Notes under the pieces: generated by a model
Databases searched by the model: none
Told to the model about the DNA's origin: nothing
Seen by the model: only the letters and a program-made list of their open reading frames with translations
Part shown: positions 9,679 through 17,993 of the stretch, one piece after another
How positions within the stretch are numbered: the first letter of the stretch is position 1
Layout of the letters: each line of letters begins with the position of its first letter
Position numbers and translations under genes: made by a program
Origin: JAKFYM01 sp964612065
GTDB taxonomy: Bacteria; Bdellovibrionota; UBA1018; CAIPTA01
Direction of reading: 5' to 3'
DNA: 64,000 nucleotides
NCBI GenBank assembly: GCA_964612065.1
Contig: CAZTCD010000004.1
Span: forward strand, 21,550-85,549

Positions 9679-10341
9679 ATGCGGAAATTGATCCTCGCGC
9701 TCAGCCTGATCGCCTGCTTTCTGGCCTCCTATGGCCTCGGCCGCTTCCTGCGGAATTTCTCCCTAAGCCCCCGCTCCGCGCAGTTTTCCGAAGCCCTTCC
9801 CCAGGAACCCAACCGGGAAACACATGCCGTAAACGCGAACCCCCACCCGCGATTCCAGCCTCCGGTGCCCGCAAAACCAAACGCCGCCCCGGCCAAAGAT
9901 ATCGCCGAAGCCGTGGCAAAGGACAAAGGGGCCGGGCTTTTCCCCTCCTTGCGCCGGATTCCGAGAACGCCATATAACCGCCTGCACGAAGCCCTCCGCC
10001 GCCGCTTCGCCGAAGAGTACCCGAAACAAGAGCGGGATTTTCTGAAAGAGGCGGCGAGCCGCATCGGCCTGCTTTCCTCCCTCGCCGGCTATAAGAACCG
10101 CGCGCTCACCCAGGCGGAACAGCAGCAGCTCCTGACGTTCCTAGAAGACGTGGCCCAGAACACCAACGAAGCCAATGCGGTGAGAGAGAGCGCAGCAAGA
10201 ACGCAGCTCCAGTTTCTCGGGCGCCTCGAGGAAGACGAAAGAAATGAAATGCTCGCCAGGATGCCCGCCAGCCTGATCGACCGCGCTTCCCGCCCGGCCC
10301 ACGAACTCGTGGAAGAAATCTTCCGCTGGGAGGCTCCATGA
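9679..10341 (+). CDS. Membrane-anchored hypothetical protein
   Basis: Unknown 220-residue protein. Residues 1-20 (MRKLILALSLIACFLASYGLG) form one hydrophobic helix, which may be an uncleaved anchor. A proline/alanine-rich linker follows (residues 50-75) and then a charged helical domain (about 95-215) with many Glu, Arg and Leu. ATG 9679 has AGGTG just upstream. The stop overlaps the start of the next gene by four bases (ATGA), so the pair is translationally coupled and the products may act together. Confidence 0.65.
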   Translation: MRKLILALSLIACFLASYGLGRFLRNFSLSPRSAQFSEALPQEPNRETHAVNANPHPRFQPPVPAKPNAAPAKDIAEAVAKDKGAGLFPSLRRIPRTPYNRLHEALRRRFAEEYPKQERDFLKEAASRIGLLSSLAGYKNRALTQAEQQQLLTFLEDVAQNTNEANAVRESAARTQLQFLGRLEEDERNEMLARMPASLIDRASRPAHELVEEIFRWEAP

Positions 10342-12299
10342 GGAAGATCCCCATGAAATGGATCCCGGCCTATGCGGCACTGGCCCTGATCGGAGCCGGC
10401 TCCGGGTGGCTGCAGGGCGCCTCCGTTCAATCGTTCCGCTTTCCCAGCTCCCAGCGCAAACAGGAAGAGCCCCGCCTCTCCTACGACGACATGCCTTGCC
10501 CCTCGAACGACGAATACCGGCGCCTCGCCTCTATCGTCAAGCTTGAGCTTCCGGCCGGCCTCGATGCCTGCACCGACCCCCTTCACAACAAAATCGCCCG
10601 CCTGCTCGCCTATGCCGAGAAACTGAAGATCACCATGGCTCCCGACTGGGCGCCCAGCCTCCAGGCCGACCTCGGCCATCCCCTCACCTTCCTCGGCAGC
10701 ATGAGCAATAAAATGGGAATCGACCTCACCCAGGAAACCACGATCGCCTATAACAAAACGAACGAGAAGGCGATTTTCCTCGGCGGCCTCTTCTTCGAAG
10801 AAGATCCTCTCGAGGCCTTGGCCGTGCTGGTGCACGAAGCCCGCCACTCCAGCAGCAATGATCCCGGGCACGTTACCTGCCGACGGGGCGACATCCCCAG
10901 GGCCTTGGGCGGATGCGACCAGCGGTTGTCCGTGGAAACCAAAGACGCCGGCGCCTATTCCTATGGCGCGGCCTTCTACGCCGCTCTCGGCCTCTACGCA
11001 GAAGGGATTCCGAGCTCCGATCGCGAATACATGCTAGCCCTCAGCCTGGCCACGATCAGCACCCGCTTCAACGAGCTCCCCGAAGAGCTCGCCCAGGCAT
11101 TCGATCTCATTTCCGTGCTCGACGAAGACGGCTCCGTTTACCTCCTTCACCCCTTCACCAGGGAGCCGATTCCTCTCGGGCTCGGCTTCCTCGCTCCAGG
11201 AGAACGCGTGAAGCGCCTCGACTTCAACGTGAAAAACAATGGCCTCCTGCTCTTCACTACCAAGAACCGCCTCTTCACCTGGGAGCCCGGCGCCGGAGCC
11301 AAGCGCCTCTTCCCGGAGCAAATCCCCGACTCGCTTCCCATTCTCGACGCCGCGAGAATGCGCGTTCTTTTCGAGGATTACCCTCACTACAATTTCCTCT
11401 CCTCCGAGAACCAGCTCTTCTTCCATCGCTTCTCCCCGGAAAAACGAGAGTACGAGCTGGCACCCTACCCTATTTTCCGCAGAGAAGATCCCCGCCCGGA
11501 ACTGAGCGGCATCTTCATGGGCCTCTCCGGCCGTTCCATTTTCCTCGGCAAAGACGGCCAGATTTACGTAGGCCCCCAATGGGGCGACGAACCCACCTTC
11601 GATCCGAGGCGCGATCTCCAGGTATCCGGGCGCAAGTGGAAATATGGAACGGGCGGCGTGGTTTTCGAATCTCTCTACGGCATCACCGATGATGGAAGAG
11701 TGCACTACACCAGGATTGAGTTCCTTCCCGCCGACCCCGACTCCTTCTTCGACAAAGAGGTGTATACGATCCAGGAAAGCTCCCTTCAGCCCACCGGCGG
11801 GCGGAGCGCACGCAAGATCTTCGAAGGACTCTCCCTCCGCGCCCTCCTCGATACCGATGGGGACCTGCAGATCGAAACTTACGGAAGAGAGCAACGTTCC
11901 TTCTGGAGAAAACTCCCCGGGCGCATCGTGGACTTCACCGTGATGAGACGCCACCTCGCGGGGCGCTCTATCATCCCCACTCCAGCCCGCACCAATTTCG
12001 CCTCGGCCTGCGGAATCCAGAAGCCCGTGCCGGATCCGTGGCTCGGCGTGGGATTGGGCCTGAACGCGAACGGAGAGCTCGTCATCGGCCTCCCTAGCGG
12101 CCCCAACCCCTGCCTGCTGACAGGCTCGAAGAGATACAAGGAGCTGAAGTTCCGTGCATGGAGAGGCTCGCGCAGCCCACGCCAGCGCGATGAAGCCGTT
12201 GCCCTACCCGGAGTGGAACCTCCTCAGCACACCCGCACCGTGCTTTGGGCCACGGAGCTGAACGGGCAGGTTACGCCGCTCCTGCCGTACTCCTACTGA
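10338..12299 (+). CDS. Exported protein with HExxH motif and C-terminal propeller-like region
   Basis: A 653-residue protein with an N-terminal hydrophobic segment (about residues 9-27). Residues 161-171 read LAVLVHEARHS, matching the HExxH zinc-peptidase motif at 166-170, followed by cysteines (VTC..GGCDQ) that could stabilise the fold. From about residue 220 the sequence is a long series of beta repeats of the type GSVYLLHP, LLLFTTKNRLFTW, SIFLGKDGQIYVG, LYGITDDGRVHYT, which looks like an RCC1/WD-like beta-propeller. I infer an envelope metallopeptidase-like protein with a propeller, but a third zinc ligand is not certain. Coupled to 9679; its stop overlaps the convergent gene ending at 12293. 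Confidence 0.6.
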   Translation: MRKIPMKWIPAYAALALIGAGSGWLQGASVQSFRFPSSQRKQEEPRLSYDDMPCPSNDEYRRLASIVKLELPAGLDACTDPLHNKIARLLAYAEKLKITMAPDWAPSLQADLGHPLTFLGSMSNKMGIDLTQETTIAYNKTNEKAIFLGGLFFEEDPLEALAVLVHEARHSSSNDPGHVTCRRGDIPRALGGCDQRLSVETKDAGAYSYGAAFYAALGLYAEGIPSSDREYMLALSLATISTRFNELPEELAQAFDLISVLDEDGSVYLLHPFTREPIPLGLGFLAPGERVKRLDFNVKNNGLLLFTTKNRLFTWEPGAGAKRLFPEQIPDSLPILDAARMRVLFEDYPHYNFLSSENQLFFHRFSPEKREYELAPYPIFRREDPRPELSGIFMGLSGRSIFLGKDGQIYVGPQWGDEPTFDPRRDLQVSGRKWKYGTGGVVFESLYGITDDGRVHYTRIEFLPADPDSFFDKEVYTIQESSLQPTGGRSARKIFEGLSLRALLDTDGDLQIETYGREQRSFWRKLPGRIVDFTVMRRHLAGRSIIPTPARTNFASACGIQKPVPDPWLGVGLGLNANGELVIGLPSGPNPCLLTGSKRYKELKFRAWRGSRSPRQRDEAVALPGVEPPQHTRTVLWATELNGQVTPLLPYSY

Positions 12300-14038
12300 A
12301 TCAAGCCGGCCCCCAGCTTCCCTCCGAGCGAGCTTCCGGCTTCCTCCTGCGGTAGCTTCTCCGGCGCCGAGGGCACGATCTCCTGCCTGCGGTAGCGGGC
12401 CTGGAACACCCCCACGGAATTCCCTCCCTTTGCGGAGCGCCCCTGTGAGGTAACCCAGACATGCGAGCCATCCGGGCTAAGCTCGAGACCCACGGGATAG
12501 GAATCCACCGGAACCCGCGCCGCGATCTGCATGGCCACGGTATCCACGCCCACGAGCTCGCTGGTTTGGTTCACGGTCACGAACACCACTTTTCCGTCTT
12601 TCGACAATCGCAGCGATCTCGCTCCCACTCCCACATAAACCCTCTCCGCCCCGATCTCGGCGGGCTTCACCCTTTGGCTGCGGTTCTTGGCTTCGGTCTC
12701 GGCCGGAATCTCTCCCAGCTTCTCCACCAGCGCGCGCCACGGCACCCGCATCACCACTCCAGAGGAATTACAGCTCACGAAAAGCTCGCCTTTTTCGTTG
12801 ATCTCAAGATCACGAGGGCCGGGCACCAGGCCGAATACCGTGCCGAGATAGGTATGGTTCTTTTTCCCGGAAGCGTCCATCCGGAAAACCGCGATGCCTC
12901 CGCCCTTCATTCGGGTCACGAAGAGGTAACGATCGTTCTCGGTGAAGGCCAGTCCACGCACGCAGAAGCCGCAATTCTTATCGCGATCGCCCTTCATCTC
13001 TTTGGGGGGCACTTTTTTCTCCACCACAAGAAGGGCTTCATAGCGGAATTTCGCGGGATCGCTGCCGCGGATATCAAGAAGGCCCACGGTATTATCGCCC
13101 CAGTGAGAAATGGCCAGCCAGCGCCCTTTGGTGGACTTCTTCACGTATTTCGAGATCGGCCCCACCGCCAGCGCCCGAACGATCTGGTCTGTGGATGTGT
13201 CTACGATAGCCAGGGCCGAAGGCATCACCCCATCGGGATCATAGCTCCGGCGGTAATAGGGAATCCAAAGATAGCGCCCTTTGTGAGAGTGCTCGATCTC
13301 CACCGGCTTGCCCATGAACTCGTTGGGCTTCTTCACGCTCCTGGCGAAAGAATACCCCCAGGGCGCTTTCACTCCCTCGAGAAAAAGGCCGGCGTTCTCC
13401 TCCGTGAACTTATGCTTGATGAGCCCGAGCTTTTCGGTGCCCAGGGAATCGAAGATCGCCGTGCGCCCGCCTTCGAGCGAGTTCACATACACTCGCTTGC
13501 CATCAGGGCTGAAGTGCACTGATTTGGGGCTTTGAATATCCGCATCGAAGATATCGAGAGGGCTCTCGGGCTTGCGGTTGTAGCTCTGCCTCCGAGCAAG
13601 AAACAGAAGGGACAGCGGGGAATCCACGGGCGTGGACCGGGTTCCGATCTTCACGCCGCTCACGAAGGTGGCCGGGATCTTCTTCACTTTCACCAGAGCC
13701 AGGTTTTCTTTTGCGGTAGGAAGATATTGGGGAATATCGGGATCATCCGGCTGGGCTGCCAGCACGGTTTCCCACGCCTTCACCACGTTTTCCCATTGCC
13801 CGAGCTTCCAGTGCGACCAACCACTCTCATAGAGGCAGGCATGGCAGCCCGATTCCGCCTTCAGGCAAGCCTGGTACTTTTCGAGCGCTCTTTCCGATTC
13901 CAGCTCCGCTTGGAGAGCCATGCCTTGCTCGAGAAGCCGTTGCGCTCCCTTTCCGTTGCAGGAACGGGTATAGGCTGCGGCCGGTGCGGCCGGCAGAAGC
14001 AGAAAAACCAGCGAGCCTATCAACCAGACTGACGGCAA
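12293..14038 (-). CDS. Exported YVTN-type beta-propeller protein with TPR-like N-terminus
   Basis: A 581-residue exported protein. After the signal peptide (LPSVWLIGSLVFLLLPAAPA) there is a TPR-like helical stretch (LEQGMALQAELESERALEKY, then CHACLYESGWSHWKLGQW) and then propeller blades of the SPDGKRVYVNSLEGG / LSKDGKVVFVTVNQTS / LSPDGSHVWVTSQGRS type, as in YncE/YVTN 7-bladed propellers. Such proteins are usually periplasmic or surface binding scaffolds. I set the start at TTG 14038, which has AAGGAG six bases upstream and overlaps the end of the preceding gene, giving a clean signal peptide; the longer ORF to 14155 would not. Convergent overlap of seven bases with 12299. Confidence 0.75.
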   Translation of the reverse strand: MPSVWLIGSLVFLLLPAAPAAAYTRSCNGKGAQRLLEQGMALQAELESERALEKYQACLKAESGCHACLYESGWSHWKLGQWENVVKAWETVLAAQPDDPDIPQYLPTAKENLALVKVKKIPATFVSGVKIGTRSTPVDSPLSLLFLARRQSYNRKPESPLDIFDADIQSPKSVHFSPDGKRVYVNSLEGGRTAIFDSLGTEKLGLIKHKFTEENAGLFLEGVKAPWGYSFARSVKKPNEFMGKPVEIEHSHKGRYLWIPYYRRSYDPDGVMPSALAIVDTSTDQIVRALAVGPISKYVKKSTKGRWLAISHWGDNTVGLLDIRGSDPAKFRYEALLVVEKKVPPKEMKGDRDKNCGFCVRGLAFTENDRYLFVTRMKGGGIAVFRMDASGKKNHTYLGTVFGLVPGPRDLEINEKGELFVSCNSSGVVMRVPWRALVEKLGEIPAETEAKNRSQRVKPAEIGAERVYVGVGARSLRLSKDGKVVFVTVNQTSELVGVDTVAMQIAARVPVDSYPVGLELSPDGSHVWVTSQGRSAKGGNSVGVFQARYRRQEIVPSAPEKLPQEEAGSSLGGKLGAGLIQ

Positions 14039-14757
14039 TGCAGCTCCTTGAGCACGGGTTCCGACCATTTCTGCCGGAGCTTGCGCATATTGAAATCTTT
14101 TTGCTTCTCGAGGTCGGCCACCTCCCCCTCGAGGGCTCCGCTCCCTCCCTTGCAAGCCGCGGCCAGCTGGGCGCTGAGTTTTTCCCCTTTGCAGCGGGCT
14201 TCCCGGGCGGAAATCACCTTTTGAATCCCACGGATGAGATCATCGCCTTTGCAGTAGATGATCCTGTCCTGCTCGAAAGTGGCGCGGTCCACCACTGCCG
14301 CCTTCTTTTCGTATTCCCAAACCCGGCTGGCTTCCATTACCCGGAAATGCAGCTGGGGCTCAGTGCCTTTCCGTTTTTCGCTCTCGCAATGCAATTGCGG
14401 CGCAATACGACCAACCGCCTCTAGGCTCGAAGCCAGGTCTCCCAGTTCAGTTCTTGCCTGACTCAGCTGGCGAAACGCCTTTTCCGCCTCGGGAGACAGC
14501 CGGCTTCCACTTGTATCGGAAGAAATCCAGCGGGCGCGCTGCACCGCTTCGAGCAGCAAGCTGCCCGTAGTGCCCTGAAAAACACGGGCTTCCAGAAAAG
14601 GATCACTCTTGGCCTCTCGCAGCCAGGCGGAAAAACGCGGAGCCTGGGCGGAAAGCTCCACCGCGGAATAGCAAACCCTCTCGGAACGTCTTTTAATCGC
14701 CCAATACTGCACACCGGCCGATACGGCTAAAAGGGCGATGGCCAGAAACCATTTCAT
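14020..14757 (-). CDS. Membrane-anchored hypothetical protein
   Basis: Unknown 245-residue protein with an N-terminal anchor (MKWFLAIALLAVSAGVQYWAI) and a largely helical, charged body with five cysteines (VCYSAVE, LHCESEK, IYCKGDD, ARCKGEK, ELHCRQS). Helical heptad-like pattern at about residues 185-235 suggests a coiled coil. It overlaps the TTG start of the propeller gene by 19 bases, so the two are one translational unit and may form a periplasmic complex (inference). Confidence 0.65.
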   Translation of the reverse strand: MKWFLAIALLAVSAGVQYWAIKRRSERVCYSAVELSAQAPRFSAWLREAKSDPFLEARVFQGTTGSLLLEAVQRARWISSDTSGSRLSPEAEKAFRQLSQARTELGDLASSLEAVGRIAPQLHCESEKRKGTEPQLHFRVMEASRVWEYEKKAAVVDRATFEQDRIIYCKGDDLIRGIQKVISAREARCKGEKLSAQLAAACKGGSGALEGEVADLEKQKDFNMRKLRQKWSEPVLKELHCRQSG

Positions 14758-14844
14758 TCTTCCTAGTTTGCTTGAAGCGGCCTGAGTTGAAAAGAGACCG
14801 AATCAGTGTGCCAAGGCGCAGGCTCCATCACGCCGCGTTAGGCT

Positions 14845-16200
14845 CTATTGAGCCAGCTCGATCAGTCGCTCTACCACACGGGCCAGCGGCTGCTCCCTAA
14901 CCGCGCTCAATCGGGCCGCATTCTTCCAGCTGGCCGGCACGGCTTCCCCTTTTTTCCATTCGTCTTTATTGCCCTGCTGATCGAGCCAATAATCGCCATC
15001 CGACCGCGCTTTGCCGCCCGGAACAGGCACCCAGAGGAAATCGGGATGAATGGAGCTATGCCATTCGCCCCCCACGATATTGTTGTCCTTATCGAGCTCG
15101 AGATCGTAGGAATAGTTCACCACGGTATGGTTGTCGCGGTCCGGCCCGTCCTTCGTCTCGGGCGATGGCATATTCTCCGCGATATAGTCGAGAGTCATGA
15201 TGATCTTCACCACGGATTCCGCTTCGGGGGAGCGCTTGCCGCGGAAAGGGTCGTTCGGATAATCCGCCAGCCGAATCTTGGCGTCGGCCAGGCTTCGGCT
15301 TGTTTTACGGGTAACCGGATGCATATAGGCATATTCGTAGCCGTAAATCGGCTGGTTCCACACCTCGTAGCCGGCACTGGCGTCCATCACAAAGCTTCGT
15401 TTGGAAACCGCGATCTGATTCACCGCCGCGATATGCCAGGTGGCGGGATTGGTGTCGAAGCAATCAGGATTGGTTTCCCTCTCCGAATCGTCCCTTCCCG
15501 GCTCTTTATCGTTGCAACGCCCGCCGATGAAACGGGTGCGAGAAGCACCGCCCGCCCAAAGCAAGGTGGCGAGCGCCTTGATGTCGGAGGGAGTGAACTC
15601 GATCTTGCGCCCATCGAGGGATTTCACTGTTACCGCCTTCACAGGACGGGACAGCATGAACGAAGCCGGTGCCCAGCCGTGGCATAGCCCGAACCAGGCC
15701 TCTACTTCCCCAGCCTCATTCGCATAGGGCGCACCGGCATTGATCATTTTTTTCGACAAGGTGAATTTAGTGTCGCCCAGGAGAAGATCGTATTTCTCGG
15801 CGGGAGAAAAATGCTCCTGACTACCACGTCCCAGCATCTTGGTGAGGTACTCGGCGTTAGACTTCCAATTCAAGGCACTGTTGTAATCCGGATCGGCGTA
15901 ACGATTCGCCAACTGGCCGGCATAAGTGGGCCAGTAAAAATCGCTCCAGGGAGAAATGGCAAGCTCCGCTTTCAAGAGTCCTGCCTCTTCCATTTTCGCC
16001 AGGTTCTCGAACTCCAGGCGGTCCACCAGGGAGGCCGCCCTGTCGTTGCCCGCAGGAGCGATCGAAGGCACGGCGAATTCGCTATGGGAGATCACCCATT
16101 CACGGATTTCTTTGCGCCTTTGCTCGATCGTGATCGGTCCAGCCACGGCTGTGGCCGAAAGAAGAAAAGCACTGAGCAAAACGGAAGTAACGGTCTTCAT
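14845..16200 (-). CDS. Secreted transglutaminase-elicitor-family protein
   Basis: Resembles the transglutaminase elicitor family (Pfam TGase_elicitor), first known from Phytophthora GP42 and also present in some bacteria. Signal peptide MKTVTSVLLSAFLLSATAVA, then conserved blocks in the family order: SDFYWPTYAGQLANRYAD (about 86-103), EKYDLLLGD (135-143), WFGLCHGWAPASF (169-181, Cys173 as likely nucleophile), FTPSDIKALATLLW, GGRCNDKEPGRDD and the NPATWHIAAVNQI...FVMDASAGYEVWNQPIYGYEY stretch with the expected His and Asp. Full length at 451 residues. A role in cross-linking or cleaving prey or environmental proteins is inferred. It is flanked by 87 and 210 bases without genes. Confidence 0.8.
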   Translation of the reverse strand: MKTVTSVLLSAFLLSATAVAGPITIEQRRKEIREWVISHSEFAVPSIAPAGNDRAASLVDRLEFENLAKMEEAGLLKAELAISPWSDFYWPTYAGQLANRYADPDYNSALNWKSNAEYLTKMLGRGSQEHFSPAEKYDLLLGDTKFTLSKKMINAGAPYANEAGEVEAWFGLCHGWAPASFMLSRPVKAVTVKSLDGRKIEFTPSDIKALATLLWAGGASRTRFIGGRCNDKEPGRDDSERETNPDCFDTNPATWHIAAVNQIAVSKRSFVMDASAGYEVWNQPIYGYEYAYMHPVTRKTSRSLADAKIRLADYPNDPFRGKRSPEAESVVKIIMTLDYIAENMPSPETKDGPDRDNHTVVNYSYDLELDKDNNIVGGEWHSSIHPDFLWVPVPGGKARSDGDYWLDQQGNKDEWKKGEAVPASWKNAARLSAVREQPLARVVERLIELAQ

Positions 16201-16410
16201 GAAAATCCCCCGGGATTTTGGTTACCGGCCCGGCAACGCAAGGATAAGGCCAAGGCTAATACCATTTTTCGGGTAAATGAGCCAGTTGCAATGAAGCGGG
16301 CGAGACGAAAGCAGACGGCGAGCGGGACATTTTGGCTCCCCGTGACGGCCTACGCCTCACGAGGAGGGAAGCCCTCTCGGCCAGGAGAAGAATCTTTATC
16401 TTTTCATCAC

Positions 16411-17547
16411 TTAATATGCCAGGCGCTTGAGCCGGAAGAGCTCCACCTGCTCGTCTTCCGGAATATTGGTGCCGGCGCTGCCGGTGAATCCTTCCGTGAC
16501 CAGAAGCTCGAGAGCCACATAGCAGGAGCGCGCCGAGGCTGTTTTCGGATAATCCTGTATGCAGGCCTTCAGGTACATCTCGCCGAAGCGGAAGAAGATA
16601 TTGCTCGAGAGGCGAGGATAAATCTGCCCGAGATAAAGCAAGGCTTCCGCTTTCGCCGGAGACTTCCCTCCGGGCGCTTCGAGCACCTGATGCAGAAGCG
16701 CGGTCGCTCGCAGGCGGCGCACGTGGAAGGAGCGCCCCACTTCCGCTACCAAGGTGAGATCATCGTGGCGAAGCAGCTTTTTTGCTTTGGCCAAAAGAGC
16801 CGTTTCCGTCGTTTTGCCTTTGGCCTTTCCGGCCGGCTCTTTAGCCCAGGCGGAAAATTCCTTGGACCAGGCCCGGCTTTCTTCCTGCAGGTAAACCGGC
16901 AGTTCTTTGTTGGCCCCGGCCTTTTTGAAATAGGCCGCGCCGGCTTGGGGATCCTCGGCCACGCGGGCGTAGTAAACGGCCAGGCTGAGCAACGCGCGCC
17001 TCAGATTCCACTGCGCTTGCTTGTTGCCCGGAAAGCCGGAAACAATCTCTTCATAGATCTCCCGGCCTTTGGAAAACTGCCTCGTGGCGAAATAATAGTC
17101 GGCCCTATCCAGCGGCGCGATATCGCCGGCGTCTGGCTCCGGCCAGGAGAAATCAGCGGCCTTGCGCCTCGTATGGCAAGCGATGCACATCTGCAGCGAG
17201 CTTTGCAGCATGAAGCGCGCAAAGGGCTTGGAGCCATTTTCAAAGGAACGGCTGGCGTCCTCGATATGGCCGCGCAGCAGGCCCAGATTCGCTTTCAGGG
17301 CGGGATCACTGGCAAAGCTTTGCTGGCCCAGATGCGCCAGGTGGGAGCTGAGGGAGCCGAGGCTCTTCTTGATGGCACTTTCGTTTTTGGAAGCACCGAA
17401 TTCGGAATCGGTGAGCAGAAATTTCTGGAGGGCCGTGATTTCCTTGGCCAGCTCATGCATTTCGGGCCGCGGGTCTTTGTCGTCGGAGGCTTTAGCGGGA
17501 AAGAAGGCCAGCAGTCCGAACAACACAAACACCCTAGCTAGATTCAT
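16411..17547 (-). CDS. Exported TPR protein with a single c-type heme motif
   Basis: A 378-residue protein with a signal peptide (MNLARVFVLFGLLAFFPAKA). Residues 121-125 are CIACH, the covalent heme c attachment motif, within a helical cytochrome-like N-terminal domain (about 30-140). The rest is helical repeats (RADYYFATRQFSKGREIYEE, AQWNLRRALLSLAVYYARV, AEALLYLGQIYPRL) reading as TPRs. One heme in a scaffold suggests a redox or sensor role in the periplasm; the partner is unknown. Its start overlaps the previous gene's stop by four bases, making it the last gene of a three-gene coupled set. Confidence 0.7.
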   Translation of the reverse strand: MNLARVFVLFGLLAFFPAKASDDKDPRPEMHELAKEITALQKFLLTDSEFGASKNESAIKKSLGSLSSHLAHLGQQSFASDPALKANLGLLRGHIEDASRSFENGSKPFARFMLQSSLQMCIACHTRRKAADFSWPEPDAGDIAPLDRADYYFATRQFSKGREIYEEIVSGFPGNKQAQWNLRRALLSLAVYYARVAEDPQAGAAYFKKAGANKELPVYLQEESRAWSKEFSAWAKEPAGKAKGKTTETALLAKAKKLLRHDDLTLVAEVGRSFHVRRLRATALLHQVLEAPGGKSPAKAEALLYLGQIYPRLSSNIFFRFGEMYLKACIQDYPKTASARSCYVALELLVTEGFTGSAGTNIPEDEQVELFRLKRLAY

Positions 17548-17993
17548 TTTTCTGTTTCCTCTATCCTTTTCCAGATCAGGTCTAGCTTTTCATCCCCAAG
17601 ATTAAAGCCGAGCGCCAGATCGTTTCCATAGAAATAGTAAGGGGTTCGGGTCTTTCGGCCAAGCCGCATATCAGGATCCTGCGAACAAAATGGCGTGTTG
17701 TTCGGATCCAGCCATACCACTTCGTCCACGATCTGATTGTCTTCGAGGCTGAAGCGGCCCCGGCGGCGGCAATGATCGTCCTGGCCTTCATGCCACCAGT
17801 AGAGATGGCTATCTCCGTTCGCATCAAACTCATAGTGCATGCGAAGAGTGGCATCGGGGCCTTCGGGCATTTCCTGGCCGCGGTAAACTTTTTTATAATA
17901 GAACCAGTGGCCATCGATCGGGGTGGCTGCTTCAGCTGTTCCGCTCAGCAGCGCCCCGATGAAAGTAATGAATACGAAGCTTAAAGTTTTCAC
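17544..17993 (-). CDS. Exported protein of unknown function
   Basis: A 149-residue product with a signal peptide (MKTLSFVFITFIGALLSGTAEA) and a compact beta-rich domain with aromatic and His residues (HLYWWHEGQDDHC, DPNNTPFCSQDPD); the two cysteines may pair. GTG 17993 is chosen because GTGA overlaps the stop of the peptidase-like gene, the same coupling used elsewhere here. It overlaps the heme-TPR gene by four bases. Lipocalin-like or similar small envelope fold is possible but I cannot name a family. Confidence 0.65.
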   Translation of the reverse strand: MKTLSFVFITFIGALLSGTAEAATPIDGHWFYYKKVYRGQEMPEGPDATLRMHYEFDANGDSHLYWWHEGQDDHCRRRGRFSLEDNQIVDEVVWLDPNNTPFCSQDPDMRLGRKTRTPYYFYGNDLALGFNLGDEKLDLIWKRIEETEK

